From contig CANSPP010000003.1 of assembly GCA_947648905.1 (NCBI GenBank), positions 62,001 to 126,000 of the forward strand: DNA of 64,000 nucleotides. The letters run 5' to 3'. Under the pieces are notes generated by a model. It did no database searches. It saw nothing but the letters and a program-made list of their open reading frames with translations, and had not been told where the DNA came from. The stretch's first letter is position 1. Each line of letters starts with the position of its first letter. The position numbers and the translations under genes were made by a program. The DNA comes from an uncultured Clostridium sp. Its GTDB lineage: Bacteria; Bacillota; Clostridia; TANB77; CAG-508. Of this stretch, positions 18,393 through 27,942 are shown in pieces.

Positions 18393-18650
18393 ATGAAGAA
18401 TGTTTCAATAGATGAACGTGCAATTAATTTGGCACATTATATTATAGATTCAAAAGATACTGTAAGAGGGGCTGCTAAGAAGTTTGGTATAAGTAAAAGC
18501 ACTGTACATAAAGATGTTTCTGAACGACTTGTTAAGATTAATCCTGGATTGGCTAAAGATGTTAGAATTATTTTGGATGAGAATAAGGCTGAAAGACATA
18601 TTAGGGGTGGTATGGCTACCAAACTTAAGTATATTCATATGAAGGATTAA
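18393..18650 (+). CDS. spoIIID: Stage III sporulation transcriptional regulator SpoIIID
   Basis: Small DNA-binding regulator of mother-cell genes acting between SigE and SigK. 85 aa with a helix-turn-helix around residues 20-45 (DTVRGAAKKFGISKSTVHKD) and a basic C-terminal arm (KAERHIRGGMATKLKY). TGGAGG lies before the ATG. It has its own terminator. It probably controls neighbouring sporulation genes such as yabG, though no operator could be identified. Confidence 0.93.
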   Translation: MKNVSIDERAINLAHYIIDSKDTVRGAAKKFGISKSTVHKDVSERLVKINPGLAKDVRIILDENKAERHIRGGMATKLKYIHMKD

Positions 18651-18653
18651 TGC

Positions 18654-18692
18654 AAAAAAGTTGCTACTATTTGTATAGTAACAACTTTTTTT
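18654..18692 (+). terminator. Terminator of spoIIID
   Basis: AAAAAAGTTG/CAACTTTTTT with inner TACTAT/ATAGTA pairing and a T-run. It works in both directions and also serves the convergent NUDIX gene. Confidence 0.85.
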
Positions 18693-18706
18693 ATGCATAT
18701 AATATA

Positions 18707-19270
18707 TTATAACTTTAATAATTTTTCTCTTTTAGCCTCTAAAATTCCTACAATGTTATCAAATTTACTTCTATCCCATTTAGCAAAAGTATAGCTTTTG
18801 TCATTATTATCTTTTGCCTTTATCATATCTTCAATTGAAACATATTTTAAATCACTTACTTCTTCCTCTTGCATCGTATAGTCTTCTAGCTTATAGTCAA
18901 CTATCGAAAAATAACTATATGTAATATCTCTAACTATTTTTTTAGTTTCATCAGAAATTTTCTCAAATTTGCTAATATCTATTAATTCAAAATTGTCTAA
19001 TGGTATATTTACTCCTATTTCTTCTTCAGTTTCTCTTTGTACAGCTTGTAATGGTGTTTCTCCACTATCAGCATGCCCTCCTGTACGGCTCCATCTGTTT
19101 GGATTAGATTGCTTTGTTGCAGCTCTCTTTTGGAATAATAAATCTCCGTTTTTGTTCATTATCCATACTCCTACGTGTGCATGCAATAATCCTTCTCTGT
19201 GTATTGTTTTTCTGTCTTCTACTCTTCCTGTTGGGTTTCCATTTTCATCTAAAACATCTATTAGTTCCAT
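18707..19270 (-). CDS. NUDIX hydrolase (isopentenyl-diphosphate isomerase-like)
   Basis: 187 aa. The NUDIX box G-x5-E-x7-REUxEExGU is complete (GGHADSGE, then RETEEEIGV). The N-terminus MELIDVLDENGNPTGRVEDR and HREGLLHAHVGVWI match the YfcD/IDI-like group of NUDIX proteins, whose substrates are uncertain. It is convergent with spoIIID. GGGAGG precedes the ATG. Confidence 0.85.
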   Translation of the reverse strand: MELIDVLDENGNPTGRVEDRKTIHREGLLHAHVGVWIMNKNGDLLFQKRAATKQSNPNRWSRTGGHADSGETPLQAVQRETEEEIGVNIPLDNFELIDISKFEKISDETKKIVRDITYSYFSIVDYKLEDYTMQEEEVSDLKYVSIEDMIKAKDNNDKSYTFAKWDRSKFDNIVGILEAKREKLLKL

Positions 19271-19443
19271 ATTTATCGCCTCCCAGTTTTTTATTTTACC
19301 ATATATTTCAAAAATTTACTAGTCTTTTTAAAACTTTTTGAAACAGGTACAAAAGCACTTAGTGAAAATAATTTAAGGAAGTCTATTTAGACTTACTTGT
19401 TGATGTAATCCAGTAATCCTACTATAAGTATTAAATAAAAAAC

Positions 19444-19472
19444 GTGCCAAAAAGGTCCGTCCCCATTGGCAC
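19444..19472. repeat. 29-bp palindromic repeat, family 2
   Basis: Arms GTGCCA/TGGCAC around AAAGGTCCGTCCCC. It lies 15 bp past the glgP stop with a T-run, so it may also act as its terminator. Confidence 0.8.
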
Positions 19473-19486
19473 ATTTTTTTATATAA

Positions 19487-22054
19487 TTATTTAGTTACCC
19501 ATTTAATTAAATTCAAGTTTGCTGGTTCTAATAGCATTTCGTGTTTTGGCATAATTCTAAATGTATATCCATAATTTCCACCAGTTGTTAAACCTATTTT
19601 TGCTGTATAATAATATTTCTTTTCTTCTTCATCTGAGTCTGTTAATTCCATTGGAATTATGCTAACATTTTCAACAATACCATTATCTAAAATTTTTCCA
19701 TAATAACATTCAACTGTTACGTTTTCAACAGATATGTTTGGAAGTTGAATTTCACAAGCTACATCTATATTGTTTCCTGCGTCTATAGTAATATTGTCTA
19801 AGTTGTTTACTTGTACTATTTTTATGTCTTTCCAGTTCATATATAAGTCTTTCTTCCAAGCATTATATGCTGCAACATTGTCTACATCTTCATAATATTT
19901 TTTTGTTAATTTGCAAAGTGGCATATATAAATTATTTGTATAATCTACCAACATTCTTGCTGTGCTGTATTTTCCTCCTGTTGTGATTATTGAGTTTTTC
20001 ATTATTTCCATCCATTTTTTAGATATTCCATTTATGTCTTTTTCGTAATATGTTGGTATTATTTTTTCTTCTAAAGTTCTATACATACTTTGGCTATCTG
20101 CTTGGTCTTGTGCTTCGTAACTGTCATATTCACTGTTGTTTCCTATTGTCCATCCATTAGTTTGGTCATAGCCTTCTGCCCACCAGCCGTCTAGTACACT
20201 GAAGTTTATTACTCCATTTACTGATGCTTTTTGACCACTTGTTCCTGACGCTTCCATTGGTCTTCTTGGGTTGTTTAACCATACATCTACACCACTAATT
20301 AAGTATCTTGACATTGCTATATTGTAGTTTTCTAGCAAGAATACTTTTCCTTTAAATTGTGGCATCATTGATACTTGATGTATGTATTTTATTAAGTCTT
20401 GCCCTTCTTTATCTGCTGGATGTGCTTTTCCTGCAAATATTAATTGTACAGGTCTGTCTTGGTTGTTTAATATTTGTGTTATTCTTTCTAAGTCTTTAAA
20501 GATTAATGTTGCTCTTTTATATGTTGCAAATCTTCTTGCAAATCCTATTGTTAATGCATTTGGATTTAGTTTTGATACTATTTCGTTTATTTCTTCATAA
20601 CTATATCCTGATCTTCTTAATCTTTCTGTTGTGTTTTCTTTTACTAATTGTAGTAGTTTTATTTTTCTTTCATTGTGAACTTCCCATAGTTTGTCATCTG
20701 GTATATTTTTAATTTTTTCCCAAACTTGGTCTTGGTACATACTATCTTGCCAATATGGCATTAAGTATTTGTTATATAGTTCTTTCATTCTTGGTGCTAA
20801 CCATGAACAGGTATGTATACCATTTGTTACATATTCTATTGGTGATTCATTTGCTGCAATTTCTGGCCATACTTCACCAAATAATTCTCTTGAAACTGCT
20901 CCATGTAATTTACTTACTCCGTTTTTCTTTCCAGCAATTTTTAGAGCTAGTATTCCCATATTAAATCCAGGTTCTAGTTCTTTTCCTGGCTTCATTCCTA
21001 GCATTAAAAATTCTTCTCTTGATAATCCTAGTCTTGGCCAGAAATCTTTGAAGTATTTTTCAACTAGCGCTACTGGGAATATGTCATTTCCTGCTGGCAC
21101 TGGTGTATGTGTTGTAAACACTGTTTTTGAGCTTGCTATATCTTTTGCAACTTCAAATGATACTTGTTTTTCTTTTATTATATTTTTTATTATTTCTAAG
21201 TTTAAAAATGCTGAGTGTCCTTCATTCATATGGTATACTGTTGGTTTTAAGTTTAAATATTTTGTAAGTAAGTCTACTCCTGCTTGTCCTAAAACTATCT
21301 CTTGACGTATTCTCATTTCTTGGTCTCCACCATATAGTCTTAGTGTTACGTCTCTATCTTCTTCATTATTTTTTTCTATATCTGAATCTAGTAAATATAG
21401 TTTTACTCTTCCTACATTAATTTGCCAAACTTTTAAGTAAAGTCTTCTTTTTGGAAATTTAACAAATATTATTAAATCCTCTCCATTTTTGTCTTTTACT
21501 GGATTTATTGGTAAATCGTATAAATCTATGTTTGTATATTCTGTTTCTTGGTCTCCATATCCATTTATTTTTTGGTTGAAGTAACCATTTTTATATAATA
21601 GCCCTACTGCAACTAATGGAATTCCTAAATCACTTGCTGATTTTAGGTGGTCTCCTGATAGTATTCCAAGCCCACCAGAATAAATCGGAATAGTTTGGTC
21701 TAGTCCGTATTCTGCTGAAAAGTATGCTATTAGGTCATTTTTTTCTTCTGGATATTTTTTTGAAAACCACGTATTTTTACTATTCATATAGCTTTCGAAA
21801 TTTTCTGATATTTTGTCATATTCTTTTAAGAAAGCTGTATCTTTTGCTACATCTTCTAGTCTTTCTTGTGATACGTGTTTTAAAAATTTAACTGGGTTTT
21901 TATTTGATTGTTCCCATAAGTCTCTATCAATTTTTTTGAATAGTCTTAAAAACTCTGTGTTCCAAGACCACCATAAATTATTGGCTATTTCTGATAATTT
22001 TTCAATCCTTTTTGGTAATTGTGGATTTACTGTAATCCTATTGAATAAATACAT
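19487..22054 (-). CDS. glgP: Alpha-glucan (glycogen) phosphorylase
   Basis: Cytoplasmic GT35 enzyme releasing glucose-1-phosphate from glycogen or maltodextrin. 855 aa, of the DUF3417-containing type found in Thermotoga and Actinobacteria. The N-terminal segment LPKRIEKLSEIANNLWWSWN is the DUF3417 start. The pyridoxal-phosphate site is in EASGTSGQKASVNG, and GFARRFATYKRATL and VDVWLNNPRRPM are conserved. No other glycogen gene is next to it. Confidence 0.93.
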   Translation of the reverse strand: MYLFNRITVNPQLPKRIEKLSEIANNLWWSWNTEFLRLFKKIDRDLWEQSNKNPVKFLKHVSQERLEDVAKDTAFLKEYDKISENFESYMNSKNTWFSKKYPEEKNDLIAYFSAEYGLDQTIPIYSGGLGILSGDHLKSASDLGIPLVAVGLLYKNGYFNQKINGYGDQETEYTNIDLYDLPINPVKDKNGEDLIIFVKFPKRRLYLKVWQINVGRVKLYLLDSDIEKNNEEDRDVTLRLYGGDQEMRIRQEIVLGQAGVDLLTKYLNLKPTVYHMNEGHSAFLNLEIIKNIIKEKQVSFEVAKDIASSKTVFTTHTPVPAGNDIFPVALVEKYFKDFWPRLGLSREEFLMLGMKPGKELEPGFNMGILALKIAGKKNGVSKLHGAVSRELFGEVWPEIAANESPIEYVTNGIHTCSWLAPRMKELYNKYLMPYWQDSMYQDQVWEKIKNIPDDKLWEVHNERKIKLLQLVKENTTERLRRSGYSYEEINEIVSKLNPNALTIGFARRFATYKRATLIFKDLERITQILNNQDRPVQLIFAGKAHPADKEGQDLIKYIHQVSMMPQFKGKVFLLENYNIAMSRYLISGVDVWLNNPRRPMEASGTSGQKASVNGVINFSVLDGWWAEGYDQTNGWTIGNNSEYDSYEAQDQADSQSMYRTLEEKIIPTYYEKDINGISKKWMEIMKNSIITTGGKYSTARMLVDYTNNLYMPLCKLTKKYYEDVDNVAAYNAWKKDLYMNWKDIKIVQVNNLDNITIDAGNNIDVACEIQLPNISVENVTVECYYGKILDNGIVENVSIIPMELTDSDEEEKKYYYTAKIGLTTGGNYGYTFRIMPKHEMLLEPANLNLIKWVTK

Positions 22055-22149
22055 TTTTTCTTTATTCCTCCTTTGTGTTTTAATGCTTTTTTCTTTTGGT
22101 TTTTTACATATATATTATCTACTAACTACTATCATTTGTCAAATGTTTT

Positions 22150-22914
22150 TTAAAAAATTCTGACAATATCATTATAAGTAACAAAAATTGATAATACTAT
22201 CAATATTGAAAATCCAAGTAGTTGGATATTTATCTCAGTTTTCTCTTTTAATGGCTTTCTTCTAATTGCTTCTATTAATAAAATCAATAATTTTCCTCCA
22301 TCTAAAGCTGGAATTGGCAGAAGATTTGTAACCCCAAGCGAAATTGATATTAATGCTAGCATATATACAAATTCTTTTATTCCATTTGTTTTAGATACAA
22401 TTTCTGATATTCCAACAATCCCTGTCATTTGGTCTACTCCAACTTTTCCAGTAAATAGCTGTTTTACATTATCTGCAACAGAAACAACAAACTCGCTTGT
22501 TAACTCTTGCCCTTTTGCTAATCTATTTATAAAAGTATCTTCAGCTGGAACCAAATTTACAATAGTTACTGCCAATATGAAATAAACAATTATCGAAAAT
22601 ACAATATTAACTAATGGTCCTGCCAATACAATTGCCATTCTTTTTGGTATACTTGCTTTAGAAAAAGACCTCTCATCTTCTGACCTTTCGTCTTCTCCTT
22701 CCATACTTATAAATCCACCCAATGGCACTAATCTTAAAGCATACTTAGTCTCTTTACCTTGCTTTCTCCATATTGTTGGTCCAAATCCTATCGCAAATTC
22801 ATTAACTTTTACTTTGCATAGTTTTGCTACTGTAAAGTGTCCTAATTCATGTATGAATATTAAAAATCCCAATAAAAATATTATTTTTATCGCTGATATT
22901 AAAAACGCTATCAA
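22150..22914 (-). CDS. rseP: RseP-like site-2 zinc metalloprotease lacking PDZ
   Basis: M50 intramembrane protease. The zinc motif HELGH is in the first helix (FLIFIHELGHFTVAKL) and the third ligand in LLPIPALDGGKLL. 254 aa against about 420 in Bacillus RasP. The central part is too short to hold a PDZ domain and is replaced by a variable segment (AEDTFINRLAKGQELTSEF). It is last in the rpsB-tsf-pyrH-frr-ispA-uppS-cdsA block, the usual RseP position. dxr, usually between cdsA and rseP, is missing. Confidence 0.88.
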   Translation of the reverse strand: MIAFLISAIKIIFLLGFLIFIHELGHFTVAKLCKVKVNEFAIGFGPTIWRKQGKETKYALRLVPLGGFISMEGEDERSEDERSFSKASIPKRMAIVLAGPLVNIVFSIIVYFILAVTIVNLVPAEDTFINRLAKGQELTSEFVVSVADNVKQLFTGKVGVDQMTGIVGISEIVSKTNGIKEFVYMLALISISLGVTNLLPIPALDGGKLLILLIEAIRRKPLKEKTEINIQLLGFSILIVLSIFVTYNDIVRIF

Positions 22915-22930
22915 AATTCTGCCTCCTTAG

Positions 22931-22961
22931 TGTCCAGTTGGGGACGTTTCTTTCTTGGACA
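22931..22961. repeat. 31-bp palindromic repeat, family 1
   Basis: TGTCCA/TGGACA arms and GGGGACGTTTC core in the cdsA-rseP gap. Confidence 0.8.
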
Positions 22962-22974
22962 TTTTTATCTAATT

Positions 22975-23778
22975 TTATAATAATGTAAATAAAGCATATG
23001 CAAATGGTGCTAAAAATATTAAACTATCTATTCTATCTAACATTCCGCCATGTCCTGGTATTAAATTACTATAATCTTTTATATCTACAAATCTCTTTAT
23101 TGAAGATGCTGAAAAATCTCCTATTTGACCTATTAAACTCAATACAACTCCTATTAATGCTATGTATAAATATGAGTAGTCCATACCCCAATAATTATTT
23201 GCTATAAAAGTATATCCTAACATTAAAAGTACTGCACCGATTGTTCCGCCTATACAACCTTCAATTGACTTTTTAGGACTAACTTTGCTAAATTTGTGTT
23301 TTCCGCATAATTTTCCTGTAAAATATGCAAAAATATCAGTTCCCCAGGCTGCCATAAGTGCATACCAAATTAATATTTTTCCATTTTGCATTCCATCTAT
23401 AAAAGCTACAAACATTGTAAAAAATACTACGTAAAATATCCCTATAAATGTATATGCTATATCTTTAAAAGATGTTTCCATATCTGTTGCTATTACTTGT
23501 GCAAACAATATTAGCAATATTGTTGGAACTCCTAATATAACAACAGTTTTTAAATATTCTACTGGTACTATATGTATAATTGCTATACTAAAGCAACTTA
23601 AATATCCTACCCATTTTACTGGTTTTGATACTTTTGATACAGCATTAAAATATTCACTCATTGCAAGTAACGCTATGGCTGATAATGCTATATCTACTAC
23701 TACTTTATCTCCAATTAGTAAAACCAATAATACCAATGGAAATCCTAATAATCCAGATGTTATTCTTTGTAAATCCAT
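22975..23778 (-). CDS. cdsA: Phosphatidate cytidylyltransferase
   Basis: Integral membrane enzyme making CDP-diacylglycerol, the substrate of PgsA at 7605-8198. 267 aa with about eight membrane helices. The CTP-transferase signature is seen as S-x-K-KSIEGCIGG (KVSPKKSIEGCIGG) and the C-terminal KRFVDIKDYSNLIPGHGGMLDRIDS pattern (KDYSNLIPGHGG, LDRIDS). It starts 27 bp after uppS. Confidence 0.94.
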   Translation of the reverse strand: MDLQRITSGLLGFPLVLLVLLIGDKVVVDIALSAIALLAMSEYFNAVSKVSKPVKWVGYLSCFSIAIIHIVPVEYLKTVVILGVPTILLILFAQVIATDMETSFKDIAYTFIGIFYVVFFTMFVAFIDGMQNGKILIWYALMAAWGTDIFAYFTGKLCGKHKFSKVSPKKSIEGCIGGTIGAVLLMLGYTFIANNYWGMDYSYLYIALIGVVLSLIGQIGDFSASSIKRFVDIKDYSNLIPGHGGMLDRIDSLIFLAPFAYALFTLL

Positions 23779-23804
23779 ATTTTATCCTCTCTTGTGAAAA
23801 ATTT

Positions 23805-24518
23805 TTAATTTGCTCCAAATTTTCTAGTTCTTTTTTGATATTCTATAATAGCATCATCTAAATCCTTTTCCTCAAAATCTGGCCAATTTTTATCTACAAA
23901 TAAAAATTCAGAGTATACTAATTGCCAAGGTAAGAAATTGCTTAAACGTAACTCTCCACTTGTTCTAATTAATAAATCTGGGTCTGGTTGACCTGCTGTA
24001 TATAAATTTTCTGATACTATATTTTCTGTTATATCTTCTATTGATATTTTCTCGTCTTTTACATCTTGTGCAACTTGTTTTATTGCATGTATTAGCTCAT
24101 CTCTTCCACCATAGTTTAGTGCAATATTAAATGTAATACCTGTGTTGTTTTCTGTTCTTTGCATACATTTTTCTATACTTTTTTGCATCTTTTCTGGTAA
24201 AGCTTTTTTATCTCCAATTATCTTAACTTTGATATTTTCGCTATCTGCTCTTTTGGCATAATCATCTAAGTAACTTTGGAACAACATCATTAAAGCTCCA
24301 ACTTCCTCTTCTGACCTTTTCCAGTTTTCTGTTGAAAACGCATAAACTGTTATATGCTCTACTCCTATTTTGTTTGCATATCTTACTATCTTTTCAAGAG
24401 TTTTTGCTCCTTCTTTATGTCCAAAGCTTGCGATTTTTCCTCTTTGCTTTGCCCATCTTCTATTTCCATCCATAATTATTGCTATATGTTTTGGTAAGTT
24501 TTCTTTAATAAATTCCAT
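23805..24518 (-). CDS. uppS: Undecaprenyl diphosphate synthase
   Basis: cis-Prenyltransferase making the C55 lipid carrier for peptidoglycan. 237 aa. Signatures are HIAIIMDGNRRWAKQRG (catalytic Asp), GHKEGAKTLEKIV, YAFSTENWKR and DLLIRTSGELRLSNFLPWQL. It directly follows ispA, whose product farnesyl diphosphate is its primer. Start ATG 24518 follows AAGGAG, which lies beside a family-3 repeat. Confidence 0.96.
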   Translation of the reverse strand: MEFIKENLPKHIAIIMDGNRRWAKQRGKIASFGHKEGAKTLEKIVRYANKIGVEHITVYAFSTENWKRSEEEVGALMMLFQSYLDDYAKRADSENIKVKIIGDKKALPEKMQKSIEKCMQRTENNTGITFNIALNYGGRDELIHAIKQVAQDVKDEKISIEDITENIVSENLYTAGQPDPDLLIRTSGELRLSNFLPWQLVYSEFLFVDKNWPDFEEKDLDDAIIEYQKRTRKFGAN

Positions 24519-24530
24519 TTTCTTCTCCTT

Positions 24531-24563
24531 TGATGTTTTTAGGGACAGGGCAAAAAAACATCA
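24531..24563. repeat. 33-bp family-3 repeat, forms ispA stop
   Basis: TGATGTTTTT and AACATCA arms around AGGGACAGGGC. Its end supplies the TGA stop of ispA (24561-24563), and its other end abuts the uppS ribosome binding site. Confidence 0.8.
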
Positions 24564-25449
24564 TTTATTTCTGTTTTGAATATATAATGCAAGTTCTTTT
24601 AAAAATTCTGCTTTTTCACCATAGCCTTCCAATTCATTTATTGCTTCTTTTGTTATTTGGTCTAAAATCTGTTTTGCTCCATCTAGTCCATATTTAGAAA
24701 CATATGTGCATTTTTCTAATTCTTTGTCATTTCCTACAGGTTTTCCAAGTATTTCCTCGTTTCCTTCTTCTGATAAGATGTCATCTTTTATTTGGAATGC
24801 TAGCCCTATTCTTTCTGCATATCTTGTCAATTTTTCTAAATCGTTTTCGCTTACGTCTGCCAATATTGCTCCCATTCTAACACATAGTTTTAAGAGTGCT
24901 CCAGTTTTATTTTTATGAATATATTCTAGAGTTTTATCTGTTATTTGTTTACTTTCATATTCAGTATCTACATATTCTCCTGCTATCATTCTATCTACTG
25001 CATATGAAAATTCTTTAAAAACTTTTATTTTGTTTGATAATTCTTCTGGTTTAGTATTTTCTAAATCTTTGCTAATTACCATATATGCTTGATTTAGCAA
25101 GCCATCTCCTGCAAGTATTGCTGTTGCTTCGTTAAATTGTTTATGGTTTGTTGGCTTTCCGTGTCTTATATCGTCATTATCAATCCCTGGTAAATCATCG
25201 TGAATTAATGAAAAATTGTGTACCATTTCTATTGCTACTGCATATGGCATACATTTTTCTATATCTTTTTTGAAAATTTGATATGTTGCTAATACCAGTA
25301 TTGGTCTTATCCTTTTTCCTCCTGCCATAAGACTGTATTCCATTGAATTATTAAGTATTTTTTCTGGACATTCTTGTTTTCTTAAATGTTCTTCTAATTT
25401 TTCGTTTACTATGCCGCATATATTGTTTTAAATTCTCTTTAAAGTCCAT
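24561..25449 (-). CDS. ispA: Farnesyl/geranyl diphosphate synthase (CGG +1 frameshift)
   Basis: Condenses isopentenyl diphosphate to farnesyl diphosphate for uppS. Read through one shift it is 295 aa, the family norm; without it the protein would lack its first 36 or so residues. Asp-rich motif 1 is HDDLPGIDNDD and motif 2 is QIKDDILSEEGN; MAGGKRIRP is conserved. The ATG at 25447-25449 follows AAGGGG. Codon 12 is CGG (25414-25416); skipping C gives KQYMGIVNEKLEEHL and enters the long reading frame. The stop is supplied by a repeat. Confidence 0.88.
25414..25416 (-). other. CGG +1 recoding site in ispA
   Basis: TAT ATG CGG CAT in the frame of the ATG at 25449. Skipping C gives ATG GGC ATA and joins the conserved N-terminal helix to MEYSLMAGGKRIRP. 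Confidence 0.75.
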
Positions 25450-25473
25450 ATTTACCCCTTTTTCCCTTTTAGT

Positions 25474-26022
25474 TTATACAGACATAACTTCTTTTTCTTT
25501 TGAAGCTAAAATTTTGTCAATTTCTTCTATGTTTTTGTCTGTCATTTTTTGAATTTCATTTTCAGCTTGTTTTAGTTCATCTTCTGTTAAAGTTCCTTCT
25601 TTTTGTTCTGCCTTTGCTTGGTCTATTCCTTCTCTTCTAATGCTTCTTATTGCTACTTTTGCTTCTTCTGACATTTTTCTTATGTCTTTTACTAGTTCTT
25701 TTCTTCTTTCTTCATTTAATTCAGGGAAAGCTAGTCTTATTACTTTTCCATCATTATTTGGATTAATTCCTATGTCAGATGCTAAAATTGCTTTTTCTAT
25801 TTCTTTTAAAACACTTGCATCCCAAGGTTGAATTACTATTAATCTAGCTTCTGGAACTGATACACCAGCTACTTGGTTTATTGGTGTTGGTGTTCCATAG
25901 TAGTCTATTTTTACCTTGTTTAATATTGCTGGGTTTGCTCTTCCAGCTCTTACCTCTGATAATTTTTCGCTATAAACGCTTATTGATTTTTCCATTTTTT
26001 CTTTTAAATTTGTATAATCCAT
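25474..26022 (-). CDS. frr: Ribosome recycling factor
   Basis: Splits post-termination ribosomes with EF-G. 182 aa. Signatures are VRAGRANPAILNKVKIDYYG, QPWDASVLKEIEKAI, RLAFPELNEERRKEL and RSIRREG. GGAGAGA precedes the ATG at 26022, 28 bp after pyrH. Confidence 0.97.
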   Translation of the reverse strand: MDYTNLKEKMEKSISVYSEKLSEVRAGRANPAILNKVKIDYYGTPTPINQVAGVSVPEARLIVIQPWDASVLKEIEKAILASDIGINPNNDGKVIRLAFPELNEERRKELVKDIRKMSEEAKVAIRSIRREGIDQAKAEQKEGTLTEDELKQAENEIQKMTDKNIEEIDKILASKEKEVMSV

Positions 26023-26049
26023 GATTTTTTCTCTCCTTTAAATTTTTTA

Positions 26050-26757
26050 TTATTTTACTATCGTTCCTATTGTTTCGCCCTTAATCGCCCTAACAATATT
26101 CTCTGGGTCTTCAATTCCAAACACCAATAATGGTATTTGGTTATCTCTACACATTGCAGTGGCAGTAGAATCCATAACTTTCAAATCTTTTTCCAAAACT
26201 TCCATATAAGAAATTTCTGTATATCTGTCTGCATTAGGGTTAATTTTAGGGTCATCTGAATAAACTGCATCAATTGACTTACCTAATAAAATAATATCTG
26301 CATTTATTTCTGTTGCTCTTAACACTGCTGCTGTATCTGTTGTAAAGTATGGGTGACCTGTACCACAAGCAAATACAACTACTCTTCCCTTTCCTAAATG
26401 TTTTTCAGCTTTTCTTTGTATAAATGGTTCTGCTATTTCTCTCATTTCGATTGCTGTTTGCACTCTTGTATATATACCTCTTGCTTCTAATGCATCTTGT
26501 AGTGCTAAACCATTCATTGCTGTTGCAAGCATTCCCATATAGTCTGCTGTTGTTCTTTCCATTTGATGTCCATTTCTTCCACGCCAGAAATTTCCTCCGC
26601 CTACTACTATTCCTACTTGCACTCCCATTTCTACTATTTCTTTTACTTTATCGCAAATTCTTCCAACTGTTTCTACATCTACTCCTGTCTTTTGTTTGCC
26701 TGCTAGGGCTTCTCCGCTTAATTTTAAAAGTACTCTTTTATATTTAAGTTCTGCCAC
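26050..26757 (-). CDS. pyrH: UMP kinase
   Basis: Amino-acid-kinase-fold enzyme phosphorylating UMP to UDP. 235 aa. Signatures are [39 protein letters not shown] and [18 protein letters not shown] [15 protein letters not shown]. Usual position after tsf and before frr. Confidence 0.97.
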   Translation of the reverse strand: MAELKYKRVLLKLSGEALAGKQKTGVDVETVGRICDKVKEIVEMGVQVGIVVGGGNFWRGRNGHQMERTTADYMGMLATAMNGLALQDALEARGIYTRVQTAIEMREIAEPFIQRKAEKHLGKGRVVVFACGTGHPYFTTDTAAVLRATEINADIILLGKSIDAVYSDDPKINPNADRYTEISYMEVLEKDLKVMDSTATAMCRDNQIPLLVFGIEDPENIVRAIKGETIGTIVK

Positions 26758-26918
26758 TAATTTTCACTCTCCTTAATTTTTGTTATCAGGCTCATTCTAT
26801 CATATATTTTGAAAAAAAACAGTAGTTTTTTGATATTTTCTTAATATTTTCTTAATTTGTTTTCAATGTTTTCTTTAAAAATTCTTTTAAGCAATATGTG
26901 TCTTTGCCTCGTCTACTA

Positions 26919-26948
26919 AAAAAAGCAGCATATTACTATACCGCTTTT
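26919..26948 (-). terminator. Hairpin after tsf
   Basis: AAAAGC/GCTTTT stem with inner pairs and a long T-run on the minus strand, 8 bp past the tsf stop. It would separate rpsB-tsf from pyrH-frr. Confidence 0.65.
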
Positions 26949-26956
26949 CTATAATC

Positions 26957-27835
26957 TTATTTCAATTGATTCATTACTTCTTCAGCAAAGTTTTCTTCTT
27001 TTTTCTCTATTCCTTCACCTTTTTCAAATCTAGCAAATTCAACTACTTCTGCATCTTTTTCTGCTAATAATTGAGATACTTTCATATCTGGGTTTTTAAC
27101 AAATGCTTGGTCTACTAAGCAAATTTCGCTGTAGAATTTTCCAATTCTTCCTAATACGATTTTTTCAGCTATTGCTTCTGGTTTACCTTCGTTCATTGTT
27201 TGAGCTTTTAATATTTCTTTTTCTTTTTCAACTCTTTCTGCTGGAACTGATGCTTCGTTTAAGTATTCTGGTCTTGCTGCTGCAATTTGCATACATACGT
27301 CTTTTGCAACTTCTTTTTGACCTTTTTTCATATTTACTAAAACTGCTATTTTTCCATCTCCATGGATATATTTTTCAACTAATCCTTCAGCTTCAAATCT
27401 GGCAAATCTTCTGATGTTCATATTTTCCCCAATTGTTGCTATTTTTTCTACTAATACTTCGTTTACTGTTTTTCCTGGGATTTCAATTGATTCTTGTGCT
27501 AATAATTCTTCTACATCTTTTGGATTTTTTTCAACTACTTGTTTTGCTACATTCATTACAAAGTTTTTGAATTCTTCATTTTTTGCAACGAAGTCTGTTT
27601 CTGAGTTTACTTCTACTATTGCTCCTATTTTTCCATCTTCTGAAATGTATCCTTCAACTAGTCCTTCTGCTGCTACTCTTCCTGATTTTTTAGCTGCTTT
27701 TGCAATTCCTCTTTCACGTAGTAATTCGATTGCTTTTTCCATATCTCCGTCTGTTTCTGTTAATACTTTTTTGCAGTCCATCATTCCTGCACCTGTTTTT
27801 TCTCTTAGTTCTTTTACTAAGCTTGCTGTAACCAT
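26957..27835 (-). CDS. tsf: Elongation factor Ts
   Basis: Nucleotide exchange factor of EF-Tu. 292 aa. N-terminal UBA-like part [19 protein letters not shown], then [20 protein letters not shown] and [17 protein letters not shown] second core subdomain ends with LCEQAFVK-like [17 protein letters not shown] precedes the ATG. It follows rpsB after a hairpin and a repeat. Confidence 0.97.
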   Translation of the reverse strand: MVTASLVKELREKTGAGMMDCKKVLTETDGDMEKAIELLRERGIAKAAKKSGRVAAEGLVEGYISEDGKIGAIVEVNSETDFVAKNEEFKNFVMNVAKQVVEKNPKDVEELLAQESIEIPGKTVNEVLVEKIATIGENMNIRRFARFEAEGLVEKYIHGDGKIAVLVNMKKGQKEVAKDVCMQIAAARPEYLNEASVPAERVEKEKEILKAQTMNEGKPEAIAEKIVLGRIGKFYSEICLVDQAFVKNPDMKVSQLLAEKDAEVVEFARFEKGEGIEKKEENFAEEVMNQLK

Positions 27836-27858
27836 TATATTTCCTCCTTTATATAATT

Positions 27859-27890
27859 AAAAGAGTAGAGCAGAAAAGCTCTACTCTTCT
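27859..27890 (-). terminator. Hairpin between rpsB and tsf
   Basis: AAGAGTAGAGC pairs perfectly with GCTCTACTCTT. It is followed by only a short T-run, so it is a partial terminator or mRNA end stabiliser between the two genes. Confidence 0.7.
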
Positions 27891-27910
27891 TTTATTAACC
27901 TTAAATTGTA

Positions 27911-27937
27911 TGCCAAAAAGGTCCGTTCCTATTGGCA
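27911..27937. repeat. 27-bp palindromic repeat, family 2
   Basis: TGCCAA/TTGGCA arms around AAAGGTCCGTTCC, between rpsB and tsf. Confidence 0.75.
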
Positions 27938-27942
27938 GATTT

